From Gemmatimonadota bacterium (GTDB taxonomy: Bacteria; Gemmatimonadota; Gemmatimonadetes; Longimicrobiales; Longimicrobiaceae), in assembly GCA_019348265.1 (NCBI GenBank), contig JAHWJV010000003.1, forward strand, positions 1-35,741: a DNA stretch of 35,741 nt, written 5' to 3'. Shown in pieces: positions 1 through 7,922 of this stretch. Position 1 is the first letter of the stretch, and every line of letters starts with the position of its first letter. The notes beneath the pieces were generated by a model. The model was not told where the DNA came from and did no database searches. It worked only from the letters and a program-made list of their open reading frames with translations. The position numbers and the translations under genes were made by a program.

Positions 1-30
1 TGTGCTCATGTCGGGTCGGGTCCTGTCTTG

Positions 31-588
31 TCAGGCCGCGGGTGCGGCTGGGGCCGCCGGCACGTCGCCGGCGGAGTCGGGGGTGGTGGGCGGTGCGAGC
101 GCTGGTGCCGCGGCAACGTGGCCGGGGCAGCAGGCGGTGACGTCGGTGCTGGCCGGGAGGAACCACGGGCAGTAGGAGCACCAGGCGTCGGCGGTCGGAA
201 GGACAGGGAGGGCGGCCGGTCCGATCTGCGCGGTCAGCGCCGCGACGCTGTCAGCGCGCTGCAGGACGTCGAGCGCGACGCCGCGCATCGCCTCCGGCGA
301 GCGGTTCTGGTATCGGATCGTGGTGGTCCCCTCTACCCGCTTGGCCTCGGGGAGGACCCGGACGCGCACGCGGTAGTCGGCCCAGTTTTGCCAGTAGCGA
401 GCGCCCGGGCGACCCGTGGCCGTGCGGGTGCCGCGGGTGACCGCGGCCTCGAATGCCGGAGACGGTACGACCACCTCCGGAACCGGGCGAGGCGCCGCCG
501 CCGCGGCCTGAGTACCTGCCTGGGCGGTCGCGACCGCGGGGCAGAGACCGACCAACAGAGCGCTCGACAGCACGTACCGACGCGACAT
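31..588 (-). CDS. Truncated M1-metallopeptidase N-terminal stub with Cys-rich tail, exported
   Basis: The 185-aa product starts at ATG 588, preceded by GGGAG on the minus strand; the longer 263-aa ORF in the track lacks such a site. Residues 1-24 form a Sec signal peptide ending AxA (VATAQA). Residues about 45-100 resemble the start of exported M1-family aminopeptidases (ARYWQNWADYRVRV, then TTIRYQNRSPEAM). In that family an N-terminal beta domain precedes a catalytic domain with HExxH. Here the catalytic domain is absent. The similarity stops near VALDVLQ and is followed by a Cys/Trp stretch (WCSYCPWF, then ACCPGH) and an Ala/Pro tail. It is therefore not an active peptidase as it stands. 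It may be a domain-only remnant or a new small secreted protein, with the CxxC...CC...H tail possibly binding metal. The family assignment rests on visual motif similarity only. Confidence 0.55.
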   Translation of the reverse strand: MSRRYVLSSALLVGLCPAVATAQAGTQAAAAAPRPVPEVVVPSPAFEAAVTRGTRTATGRPGARYWQNWADYRVRVRVLPEAKRVEGTTTIRYQNRSPEAMRGVALDVLQRADSVAALTAQIGPAALPVLPTADAWCSYCPWFLPASTDVTACCPGHVAAAPALAPPTTPDSAGDVPAAPAAPAA

Positions 589-809
589 TCGCGTTCTCCC
601 GCGTGAGGATGCCTTTGAAATGTGCCAGGCCGGCACCGGAACCAATCGCCCGGAAGTACAGCCATAGGTCAGCCGAATAATGCAAGAACGAGCCCCCGGA
701 CCTGAGAAGGAGCTGCTCCCCGTCCACCCGTAGACGAAACCCTTCGGTGCTGGCACGGAGAGCGCATGCGAAAGGGCGAACCCCACTGCGACAGAGAGGA
801 GGAGATCTC

Positions 810-1262
810 GTGAGCGATGCAACGAGGGGCAGCAAGGCGACGATTCCCTGCGGCGCGTGCGGCAGGCTGAACCGGGTGGACCTCGCGCGGGCGAAGGACG
901 GCCCGAAGTGCGGCGCCTGCAGCCGTCCGATCGCGCTCGACCAGCCGATCGCCGTCAGCGACCAGAGCATGGTGAAGGTTCTGCGGGACAGTGAAGTTCC
1001 GGTGGTAGTCGACTTCTATGCCGACTGGTGCGGCCCGTGCAAGATGATGGCGCCGCTTCTGGACGACCTGGCGCGGGCACGCGCGGGTGAGATCCTGGTC
1101 GCGAAGCTCGACACCGACCGGAACCCGGCCATGGCGTCGCGGTTCAACATTCGCGGCATTCCCAACCTGATCGTCTTTCGAGACGGGCGGGAGGTGGCGC
1201 GCGAGGTCGGGGCGATCCCCCGCCGCCGGCTGGATGCGCTGGTGAATTCGGCAGCCCTCTGA
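810..1262 (+). CDS. trxC: Thioredoxin 2 (TrxC-type) with N-terminal zinc ribbon
   Basis: This is a 150-aa cytoplasmic disulfide reductase. The start is GTG 810, chosen because AGGAGGAG lies just upstream; the ATG-less extension to 747 in the track has no such site. The N-terminus holds two CxxC knuckles (C14/C17 and C34/C37), the zinc ribbon typical of TrxC. The thioredoxin fold follows, with the active site WCGPCK at 73-78 and the cis-Pro loop RGIPNLIVF. E. coli TrxC is 139 aa, so the length fits. TrxC-type proteins act in oxidative-stress defence by reducing protein disulfides. The gene is divergent from the M1 stub across a 221-nt gap in which no further gene is seen. It is followed directly by a GC-rich hairpin terminator. 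Confidence 0.92.
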   Translation: MSDATRGSKATIPCGACGRLNRVDLARAKDGPKCGACSRPIALDQPIAVSDQSMVKVLRDSEVPVVVDFYADWCGPCKMMAPLLDDLARARAGEILVAKLDTDRNPAMASRFNIRGIPNLIVFRDGREVAREVGAIPRRRLDALVNSAAL

Positions 1263-1281
1263 GGTCCAGGAATCAGCGAAG

Positions 1282-1313
1282 GCGCCGGGGAACCGTCCCC
1301 CGGCGCGTTCGTT
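1282..1313 (+). terminator. Rho-independent terminator after trxC
   Basis: The arms GCGCCGGGG (1282-1290) and CCCCGGCGC (1298-1306) form a perfect 9-bp stem with a 7-nt loop, followed by GTTCGTT. It lies 19 nt past the thioredoxin stop codon and before the convergent cupredoxin gene. Confidence 0.75.
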
Positions 1314-1330
1314 CCGCACCTGCCACCGAC

Positions 1331-1774
1331 CTACTGGACGGTCAAGGTACCTACCATCCCGAGCGCCACATGTGGGTCGCACTGAAACGTGTACCTGCCG
1401 GCGGCGAAGTTTACCGGCACCTCGTGGACCTGCCCCGGCGAGGACAGGAAGGGACTGGTTGCCGGCAGCCCGGCCGCCGCGGCCTGGGGATCCCCGGCGA
1501 ACGACACGTTGTGGACGCCGCTCTGCAGGACGAACCGAATGACGTCACCCTTTCGAGCAGTCACCTCCGCCGGCTCGAAGTGGTTCGCCGCCCCGTCCGT
1601 CACCATCTTCACCTCGATCACCCGGCCCGCGGGCGCGCTCGCCGGCGCGCTGGCCGCAGCACCATCGGTGGGTGCTCCCGCCCCCGGCACCGCCTCCGCT
1701 TCCCCGCCGCCGCAGCCGGCGAGAGCCAGACAGAGAGCCAATCCGACCGGTGCCCAAACATATTGCGTCTTCAT
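1331..1774 (-). CDS. Plastocyanin/azurin-like cupredoxin lipoprotein
   Basis: The 147-aa product starts at ATG 1774 with GAGGAGA upstream. Residues 1-21 are a lipoprotein signal with lipobox LAGC (acylated C21). A low-complexity Ala/Pro linker to about residue 50 tethers the domain. The rest is a cupredoxin beta-barrel with all type-1 copper ligands visible: H88 in GVHNVSF, then C132, H135 and M140 in the C-x2-H-x4-M pattern FQCDPHVALGM. Such proteins shuttle single electrons in the periplasm, often to or from cytochromes or oxidases. The redox partner is not in this window. It is convergent with trxC, and the terminator lies between them. An upstream gap of about 150 nt separates it from the 90-aa ORF. 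Confidence 0.88.
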   Translation of the reverse strand: MKTQYVWAPVGLALCLALAGCGGGEAEAVPGAGAPTDGAAASAPASAPAGRVIEVKMVTDGAANHFEPAEVTARKGDVIRFVLQSGVHNVSFAGDPQAAAAGLPATSPFLSSPGQVHEVPVNFAAGRYTFQCDPHVALGMVGTLTVQ

Positions 1775-1921
1775 CACGTCTCCTCGAGAGGTTGGCGAAT
1801 CGCCTCGTCCTTGACCCCTCAAAGATACGCCTGGCTACATTTTGATCAGCCGGTAAGCACCTGATTCGATGTGGGAGTCTTCCCCACACCTCCGTCCTCC
1901 TCGGCCCGACCGCGACACCCG

Positions 1922-2194
1922 CTAAGGCGCCAGCACCAGGGTCGCCGCGCCGGTGACTCCGGGCAGGATGGTCGCCTCGGCCCACCCCGCCGCCAGGTAC
2001 CGCCGCACAACGCACTCCGAGATCCGCTCCGGCAGAGCCTGATGGATCCCGTAGACGAACCGCTCGCCCGGCCGCACCCCTCTCAGAGCACGGTCGATGA
2101 TTCCCTCCAGCCCCTGGGCGAACGCCGCCTCCTCCGGGCTCAACTCCAGGCATGACGCCCCTTCCAGCACCGATCCGCTGGGTCCGATCGCCAT
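1922..2194 (-). CDS. Small conserved-looking hypothetical protein (90 aa)
   Basis: The start at ATG 2194 is supported by a near-perfect Shine-Dalgarno, GGAGGAGGTGACCTG-ATG. The product has no signal peptide or membrane segment. It looks like a compact alpha/beta domain, with an acidic helix (LSPEEAAFAQGLEGIIDRAL) followed by FVYGIHQALPERISECVVRRYLAAGW and a hydrophobic strand. I do not recognise the family. The reading frame is open upstream into the ssb remnant, so the two share one frame. Its position beside ssb and a divergent Rad52-type annealase suggests an origin in a phage or plasmid recombination cassette, which is an inference. Confidence 0.6.
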   Translation of the reverse strand: MAIGPSGSVLEGASCLELSPEEAAFAQGLEGIIDRALRGVRPGERFVYGIHQALPERISECVVRRYLAAGWAEATILPGVTGAATLVLAP

Positions 2195-2381
2195 CAGGTC
2201 ACCTCCTCCGCGACACCGTGGAGGAGCGGGCGATCGAGCCTGGCGAACTGTTCTGGACCGCCACGATCGGCTGGTGGCGATGGATAGCTTCGCCACGGGG
2301 TTCCCTGCCCCCGCGGTGCGAAGCTCCGGGTGGGCGCCCAGATTCCCGATCGAAGTCGCCCGGTTCAAGCTGCGAGAACAT
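2195..2381 (-). pseudogene. ssb: Decayed ssb (single-stranded DNA-binding protein) fragment
   Basis: On the minus strand, an ATG at 2381 preceded by AGGAGAAACG is followed by a reading frame that matches the SSB N-terminus (SRSLNRATSIGNLGAHPELR, then NPVAKLSIATSRSW) only after one extra T in codon 2 is skipped. The match ends near 2261, about 40 residues into the OB fold. The sequence then becomes unrelated Arg/Pro-rich coding that leads in frame into the 90-aa ORF. Normal SSBs have about 110 residues of OB fold plus an acidic tip, both missing here. It is best read as a frameshifted and truncated ssb. Its start region is kept divergent to the annealase gene, the usual partner of an SSB. Confidence 0.6.
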
Positions 2382-2521
2382 CGTTTCTCCTGTTCGTGTC
2401 CACACCGCCGAGATCATGGTGCTGGCGCACTCTCCCGCCGCGCAGTCGCCGGTACATTCTGGTACACCGAACACGCGCCGAAGATCATGGTATCAGCCAG
2501 GAACACCAATCGGGGGGAAGC

Positions 2522-3238
2522 ATGGGAACCAGGGCAGAGGAGCTGCGACGCCTCGCGGAGCCATTCGCTCCAGACCAGCTGGAATGGCGGGTGGGGCGCA
2601 CCGGCAAAGGCGTCCGGGGAGCGTGGGTACACGTGCTGGCGTATCAGACGTCGCGAGCGGTGATGGACCGCTTCGACGAGGTGTGCGGGGTCGAGAACTG
2701 GGCCAACGAATTTCGAGCGGGTCCGGGCGGAGGTGTACTCTGCCGGATCGGGGTGAACATCGAGGGAGCGGGGTGGGTCTGGAAGGAGGACGGCGCGGAG
2801 AACACCAATATCGAGGCGGTGAAGGGCGGCCTCTCCGGAGCGATGAAGCGTGCGGCGGTGCAGTGGGGTGTCGGGAGGTACCTGTACGGGCTCGAGGAGA
2901 CGTTCGGCCTGGTGCACCAGTTCGGGCTGTACAGCGCCGGAAAGGGCGGTGAGAGGTTCCGATGGAACCCTCCTGCCCTCCCGGATTGGGCTCTGCCCGC
3001 CGCGGAGCTGCGGCACCGTGAGCTGCTCGCCTTCATCAAGGCGTACCACAAACGAACTGAAGGGAGGGTGCGGATCGGCGATGCGTGGACCAAGCTAGTC
3101 GAGCTCGTCGGCACGCACGCCGACCTGCTGAAGAGAGACTACTTTCTCGCCCGAACCGTAGCGAAGGCGCTGTCGATCGAGACTGGCGTTCCGCTCGACC
3201 GAGCGGCGATCGACCCGGCGGCGCTACGTGCCGCCTGA
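2522..3238 (+). CDS. Rad52/Rad22 (DdrA/Sak-like) single-strand annealing protein
   Basis: The 238-aa product starts at ATG 2522 after GGGGGAAGC. Residues 35-125 show the Rad52/Sak hallmarks: YQTSRAVMDRFDEVCGVENW, then GGVLCRIGVNI, the WVWKEDGAE turn, and AVKGGLSGAMKRAAVQWGVGRYLY. These proteins form rings on ssDNA and anneal complementary strands. Deinococcus DdrA protects DNA ends, and phage homologues drive recombination. The C-terminal part, about residues 150-238, is helical and unassigned. The divergent neighbour is an ssb remnant, and SSB and annealases normally work together, so the pair was probably one cassette. The intervening 140 nt contains two near-identical copies of GCCGA(A)GATCATGGT. 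The gene ends 7 nt before the convergent RND gene. Confidence 0.82.
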   Translation: MGTRAEELRRLAEPFAPDQLEWRVGRTGKGVRGAWVHVLAYQTSRAVMDRFDEVCGVENWANEFRAGPGGGVLCRIGVNIEGAGWVWKEDGAENTNIEAVKGGLSGAMKRAAVQWGVGRYLYGLEETFGLVHQFGLYSAGKGGERFRWNPPALPDWALPAAELRHRELLAFIKAYHKRTEGRVRIGDAWTKLVELVGTHADLLKRDYFLARTVAKALSIETGVPLDRAAIDPAALRAA

Positions 3239-3245
3239 CGGCCGA

Positions 3246-6200
3246 TCAGTCCCCGGCCTCAGTAACGGCATGGACGCCTCCGATTCCACCTCGGCCCTCC
3301 TCGTGCCCACCGGCCTTTCTACCGCCGCGAACCCTTGCGAACAGGGCATCACGCCAATCGGCGAGGATCTCATACGCGGTGGGGATGACGAGCAGCGTCA
3401 GCAGGGTGGAGGTGAGCACTCCCCCGATGACCGCGCGACCGAGCGGAGCACGGAAGTCCCCGCCCTCTCCCGACCCGATCGCGACCGGGAGCATGCCGGC
3501 GACGAGCGCGAAGGTAGTCATCAGGATCGGGCGGAGCCGAACACGTCCCGCCTCGATGATCGCCTCCCGCCGCTCCATCCCCTCCTCCTCGGACCACTTC
3601 GCGAAGTCGATCAGCAGGATCGCGTTCTTCGCGACTATGCCCATCAGGAGGATGACTCCGATCAAGCTCATCAGGTTCACGGTCGACCCGGTAACCAGCA
3701 GCGCCAGCATCACCCCGATAAGCGACAGCGGGAGCGAGAGCATGATCGCGAACGGGTCGAGGAAGGACCCGAACTGTACCACGAGCACCAGGTACATCAG
3801 CATGATGGCGATGCCGAGCGCGGCTAGAATGGAGGTGAATACTTCCTCCTGGTCCGCAGTCTCACCACCCTGTCGGACCGTGTAGCCGGCCGGGATGTCG
3901 ATGTTGTCGACACGCGTCTGAATCTCGGCGATGACCTCGGAGAGCGGACGTCCCTCGGTGTTCGCCTGTACGCTGATCACCCGGTCCCCATCCAGATGGT
4001 CGATCTGGGCGGGAGAGACGCTCTGCGTGACGCGGGCGACCTGGCCGAGCGGGACGGTCGCGGTCCCCGCCGGGCCTGCGATGGTCAGTGGGAGGGAGTT
4101 GAGGTCCCGCGCCCGGGCGCGGGACTCCGGATCGAGGCGGACCCGGACGTCGCGGGTCTCGCCGGTCGGGTCGACCCAGTCACCCGCGTCGATCCCGGCG
4201 AACGCCGTGCGCAGCGAGTTGGCGACCTGCGCGACCGAGAGGCCGAGCGAGGCAGCGAGCCCGCGCTCGATCTGGACGTCGAGCTCGGGCCGCTGGCCCT
4301 TGGTGGAGAGCCCGACGTCGACCGCGCCGGGAATCTGACGGACCTCGCCCTCGATCTGGCGCGCCAGGTCGTTCAGGACGCGGCTGTCGGGGCCGCTGAG
4401 TTGCACGTCGATCTGCTTCGCTCCGCCGAACCCGCCGGAGGAAATGGATGCCGTAGCCCCGCCGATCGAGCCGAGTCGCTCGCGGATGTCCCGCTCGATC
4501 TCATACTGCAGGCGGTCGCGCTGAGCCTTGGGGACCAGCCGCACGTACACGGTTCCCTCGTCCACCGAGCCCGACTGCCCACCGACGGTGCCGTATGTGT
4601 ACGCGACCTCGTCATAGGAGCGCGCGATCCGCACTACCTCCTCGATCTTGAGCCGGGTGTAGTCCATGTTCGACCCGGGCGGAGCCTCGACGACGACGTT
4701 GAACTCGGAGATGTCCTGCACGGGGAAGAAGCTGCTCCCGACGATGCCTAGAGCGGGCATCGCCAGCGCGGTGAAGAACGATCCGGCGGCCAGCGCCATC
4801 ATCTTCCAGCGGTGATCGAGCGCCCAACCGATCACCTTTTTATAGCCCTCGGCCTGCCGGTCGAACCAGGCGTTGAACCGGTCCAGCTTCCTCGTGATCC
4901 AGCTCTTGTCCTTCTCCTCCTTGTGCGGGTCCGGCCAGTAGGCCGAGAGCATCGGGTCGAGCGAGAAGGAGACGAACAGCGAGACGAGCACCGAGGAGGC
5001 GATCGTGAGCGCGAACGGCTTGAACCACTGGCCCGCCATCCCTTCCATGAAGCCGATCGGCACGAACACGACCACGATGGAGAAGGTGGTCGCCGCGACG
5101 GCGAGCCCGATCTCGGCGGTACCCTCCCGTGCGGCGGTATAGTGGTCTTTCCGCATCTCCACGTGCCGCACGATGTTCTCGCGCACCACGATGGCGTCGT
5201 CGATCAGGATGCCGATGGCCAGCGAGAGGCCGAGCAAGCTCATCGTATTGAGCGTGAACCCGAACGCCCAGACCGCCATGAAGCTGGCCAGCACGGAGAT
5301 CGGCAGCGCGACACCGGTAATGACGGTGGAGCGCCAGGAGTTGAGGAAGAGGAAGACGACGAGAACGGTGAGCAGCGCGCCCTCCAGCAGCGCCTCACGC
5401 ACGTTCGCAACGGAGGTCTCGACGCGCTCACCGGCGTCGCGGACGACGCGGAGCGTTGCGCCTGCCGGAATCGCCCCTTGGATCTCGCGCACGCGCTCCA
5501 GCACCGCCTCGCTGACGGCGGTCGTGCTGGAGTTCGTGGTCTTGGTGATGTCGATCCCGACCGCTTCCTCGTTGTTGTAGAGTGCGAGCGTCCGCGGCTC
5601 CTCCGACCCATCCCGTACGTCCGCCACCTCGCCGAGGCGAACCAGACGCCCGCCAGACTGGGAAACGACGATCTGCTGGAAATCGGCGGGCCCCTGCAGC
5701 CGGCCGCGCAGGCGGATGGTGTGCTCGACCAGGTCGCCGCGGATGCTGCCAACGGGCACGGCGAGGTTCTGGACCTGCAGCGCCTGCACGACCTGGGCGA
5801 TGCTGACACCCGCCGCCTGCAGCGCGAGCGGCTTGATCTCGACGACGAGCTCCCGCTCCACCCCTCCGACCACCTCCACCTCCGCGACGCCCGAGACGCC
5901 GCGAAGCTGACGCGTGATCGCCGGATCGGCGATACGCGTCAGCTCGGCAGCGGTCATCGTCGCGGAGGAGAGGGTCAGCGAGATGATCGGCAGGTCGTTG
6001 GGATCGAAGCGCGTGAGAATCGGCTCCTCCATCTCCTGCGGCAGATCACCCCGGATCTGGGAGATGGCGTCCCGAATATCCTGCGTCGCCTGCTGGACGT
6101 CCTTCTCGAAGTCGAACATGACGACGAGGAGGGCGAAGCCATCGAGCGCAGAGGCATTGATCTGATCGACGCCGCTCAGGCCCGAGATGCTCTCCTCGAC

Positions 6201-6398
6201 CGGGTCCACGACCTCGCGCTCCACTATGTCGGGGGAGGCACCCGGGTACGGGATGGCGACGGAGACGACGGGCGGGTTCACCTCGGGGTACTCGTCCGTG
6301 TCCAGGCTGAAATAGGAGAAGAGCCCGAACACCACGATCGCCAGCATCGTCACCAGTGTGATCACCGGCCGACGGATCGCGAAATCTGAGATCCACAT
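3246..6398 (-). CDS. RND-family (HAE1/AcrB-like) efflux permease
   Basis: The 1050-aa product has the usual length for an HAE1 RND proton/drug antiporter of the inner membrane. It starts [16 protein letters not shown], the typical first membrane helix, and then has two large periplasmic loops. TM4 carries the proton-relay pair in [16 protein letters not shown] near residue 400, and TM10 keeps the partner Lys in [16 protein letters not shown]. The C-terminal tail, after about 1020, is hydrophilic and Gly/Arg-rich. The start is only 4 nt after the tetR stop codon, so the two form an operon with probable coupling. No membrane-fusion protein or outer-membrane channel gene lies in the window, which is unusual for this family. 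Substrates cannot be read from sequence. Convergent with the Rad52-type gene. Confidence 0.93.
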   Translation of the reverse strand: MWISDFAIRRPVITLVTMLAIVVFGLFSYFSLDTDEYPEVNPPVVSVAIPYPGASPDIVEREVVDPVEESISGLSGVDQINASALDGFALLVVMFDFEKDVQQATQDIRDAISQIRGDLPQEMEEPILTRFDPNDLPIISLTLSSATMTAAELTRIADPAITRQLRGVSGVAEVEVVGGVERELVVEIKPLALQAAGVSIAQVVQALQVQNLAVPVGSIRGDLVEHTIRLRGRLQGPADFQQIVVSQSGGRLVRLGEVADVRDGSEEPRTLALYNNEEAVGIDITKTTNSSTTAVSEAVLERVREIQGAIPAGATLRVVRDAGERVETSVANVREALLEGALLTVLVVFLFLNSWRSTVITGVALPISVLASFMAVWAFGFTLNTMSLLGLSLAIGILIDDAIVVRENIVRHVEMRKDHYTAAREGTAEIGLAVAATTFSIVVVFVPIGFMEGMAGQWFKPFALTIASSVLVSLFVSFSLDPMLSAYWPDPHKEEKDKSWITRKLDRFNAWFDRQAEGYKKVIGWALDHRWKMMALAAGSFFTALAMPALGIVGSSFFPVQDISEFNVVVEAPPGSNMDYTRLKIEEVVRIARSYDEVAYTYGTVGGQSGSVDEGTVYVRLVPKAQRDRLQYEIERDIRERLGSIGGATASISSGGFGGAKQIDVQLSGPDSRVLNDLARQIEGEVRQIPGAVDVGLSTKGQRPELDVQIERGLAASLGLSVAQVANSLRTAFAGIDAGDWVDPTGETRDVRVRLDPESRARARDLNSLPLTIAGPAGTATVPLGQVARVTQSVSPAQIDHLDGDRVISVQANTEGRPLSEVIAEIQTRVDNIDIPAGYTVRQGGETADQEEVFTSILAALGIAIMLMYLVLVVQFGSFLDPFAIMLSLPLSLIGVMLALLVTGSTVNLMSLIGVILLMGIVAKNAILLIDFAKWSEEEGMERREAIIEAGRVRLRPILMTTFALVAGMLPVAIGSGEGGDFRAPLGRAVIGGVLTSTLLTLLVIPTAYEILADWRDALFARVRGGRKAGGHEEGRGGIGGVHAVTEAGD

Positions 6399-6402
6399 GT
6401 GG

Positions 6403-6993
6403 TCAGTCCCTGAAGGAAAGGTCGGCCCTGGCTGAGATCCCTCGGAAGAAGAGCCGGACGTACCGCTCGGCGGCCTCGTCGACGGAGAAAGGATAGCGAT
6501 CGGGCATGACGTCGCGGCCGATCGCGTCGGCTAGAATGGCTCCCATCAGCATCGCGGCGGCGGCCCCCGTGTCCGCATCCGCCGCGATGGTTCCTTGCTC
6601 CTGCAACCGGTCCAGGTAGGAGCGCAGCTCGCGCGCGACCAGCGCCGGGCCCGAACAGCTGCTGGCGCTCACCTCGGGATTCTCCTCGAACTCACCGATG
6701 CTGCGTCGGATCCACGAGCTCGCGGCGTAGAGCTCGCGCAGGTGCCCTGACGCCCAGATCACCAGCTCTGCCTCCGCGTCCCCCGGCTCCGCCGGCAGGC
6801 TGCCGAAGGAAGGCCGCTCCGACACCCGGAAGAGCGCCTCGCGGAGGAGCCGCTCCTTGCAGCCGAACTGCCGGAATAGCGTCACCTCGTTCACCCCCGC
6901 CACTTCCGCGATGCGCCGCGTCGTCGCCCCGCGCGAGCCAGCCTCTGAAAACACCCGGACGGCGGCGTCCAGAATCTTCTCTCTAGCTTCCAT
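6403..6993 (-). CDS. TetR/AcrR-family transcriptional repressor of the RND gene
   Basis: The 196-aa protein has an N-terminal TetR HTH: EKILDAAVRVFSEAGSRGATTRRIAEVAGVNEVTLFRQFGCKERLL, about residues 4-50. The helical C-terminal half would be the ligand-binding and dimerisation domain. It is the first gene of the operon, with the RND gene 4 nt downstream. A perfect dyad (TGCAAG-N6-CTTGCA) 31-48 nt upstream of the start is the likely autoregulatory operator. The expected role, from the family, is to repress its own operon until a toxic ligand binds. ATG 6993 is the only plausible start near the HTH, although the ribosome site is weak. Confidence 0.9.
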   Translation of the reverse strand: MEAREKILDAAVRVFSEAGSRGATTRRIAEVAGVNEVTLFRQFGCKERLLREALFRVSERPSFGSLPAEPGDAEAELVIWASGHLRELYAASSWIRRSIGEFEENPEVSASSCSGPALVARELRSYLDRLQEQGTIAADADTGAAAAMLMGAILADAIGRDVMPDRYPFSVDEAAERYVRLFFRGISARADLSFRD

Positions 6994-7023
6994 GCGCCCA
7001 TGATAAGGAGCGTTCCCGGATCA

Positions 7024-7041
7024 TGCAAGCAAACACTTGCA
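7024..7041. promoter_or_regulatory. Operator-like palindrome for the TetR regulator
   Basis: TGCAAG-CAAACA-CTTGCA is a perfect 6-bp inverted repeat with a 6-nt spacer, 31-48 nt upstream of the tetR start. Size and position fit TetR/AcrR operators. The binding assignment is an inference from location. Confidence 0.65.
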
Positions 7042-7060
7042 CCTACGAGAACGGCTACGG

Positions 7061-7210
7061 GCTATCGGCTATCGGTCATCCGTTCCGTACCCACGATCAC
7101 CTGTTCGCGGCGGCCTCCCAAGCCCGACGGCTAGATCGCCGAAACGACGCTCCCCCGCTCCACGACGGGTGGAGCGGGGGACCGATAGCCGATAGCCGAT
7201 AGCCGATAGC
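7061..7210. repeat. CTATCGG/CCGATAG inverted and tandem repeat region
   Basis: GCTATCGGCTATCGGT at 7061-7076 is the inverse of ACCGATAGCCGATAGCCGATAGCCGATAGC at 7181-7210, which contains four tandem 7-mers CCGATAG. The copies flank the 7151-7181 hairpin, so the whole intergenic RNA could fold into a long stem. No ORF is supported in this gap. Confidence 0.75.
7151..7181 (-). terminator. Strong hairpin terminator after the HhH lipoprotein gene
   Basis: TCCCCCGCTCCA (7151-7162) and TGGAGCGGGGGA (7170-7181) form a perfect 12-bp stem with a 7-nt loop, 30 nt past the stop codon of the gene at 7211. Read leftwards it is followed by GCGTCGTTTCGG, so the U-tract is short. Confidence 0.65.
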
Positions 7211-7747
7211 CTACTTCAGAGTCGTGAAGCTCAGGAGGCGCTCGACCTCGGCCTCATCCACGTACTTGCCGATCTCGCGGCGGAACTGCTCGACGGAGGT
7301 CCAGGGGCGGTACTCCTCGAACTCGTGCGCCATGCGCTCGCCGACGCCGGGGATCAGCTGGATCTCCTCGTCGGAGGCGGTGTTGGGGTCGATGGGCTTC
7401 CAGACGTAGGCGAATACGGAGTCCTTCTGCGCCTCGGTCAGGTTCTGCTGGGTGAGCACGCGGTTCAGGGCGAGGTTGTCCGCATAGGGACGTCCGGCGA
7501 CGATGGCGGAGGCGGCGGCGGGCTGGAGGCGGGCCCGGGTCTGCAGCTCCTCGGCGGCGGCGGTGTTCGGATCGAGGAAGGAGCCAGCGGCCGGAGCGGC
7601 GGGGGTGACCGTCGTTTCCATGGCCGCTGGAGCCGAATCGGCCGCGGCGACGTCGGCCGTCTCCTGGGAGGCTTCCTCGCCGCACGCGGCGAGGGTCAGC
7701 ATAACGCCGGCGACCCCGGCGAAGGCGAAGTTGGTTCGAATCATCAT
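7211..7747 (-). CDS. Helix-hairpin-helix lipoprotein (ComEA-like)
   Basis: The 178-aa product begins with two in-frame ATGs (7747 and 7744). GAGAGGAG sits better for the second, so the true protein may be one residue shorter. The lipobox LAAC places the acylated Cys at residue 22. A Glu/Ala/Thr linker runs to about 55. Two helix-hairpin-helix units follow. The first is degenerate (LDPNTAAAEELQTRARLQPAAASAIVAGRPY) and the second is canonical (IDPNTASDEEIQLIPGVGERMAHEFEEYRPW). HhH repeats bind the DNA backbone without sequence specificity, and ComEA uses them to capture DNA in competence. A lipid anchor with tandem HhH suggests a DNA-binding envelope protein, but no other competence gene is here. 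It sits downstream of the pectin enzymes on the same strand, with a 175-nt gap. Confidence 0.78.
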   Translation of the reverse strand: MMIRTNFAFAGVAGVMLTLAACGEEASQETADVAAADSAPAAMETTVTPAAPAAGSFLDPNTAAAEELQTRARLQPAAASAIVAGRPYADNLALNRVLTQQNLTEAQKDSVFAYVWKPIDPNTASDEEIQLIPGVGERMAHEFEEYRPWTSVEQFRREIGKYVDEAEVERLLSFTTLK

Positions 7748-7922
7748 GTCTCCTCTCGAGTCAGGCGCGAGCCATCAGGGCTCGTGGAGGCGGAAGGATA
7801 GGAGCGGCCGAGCCGCTCTGCAACCGGTGCGCCCCGGACGGTAGTACGCCGGACACAGAGCGGGGGGCAGGACCTTCACCGGCCGGGGGTACGTTGGCTG
7901 GCGAGGGGCGCCCGCCTGGCGA

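Noticed and set aside
4812-6389. 525-aa plus-strand ORF opposite the RND gene
   Set aside because: Asp/Glu/Arg/His-rich shadow of the RND coding strand with no ribosome site.
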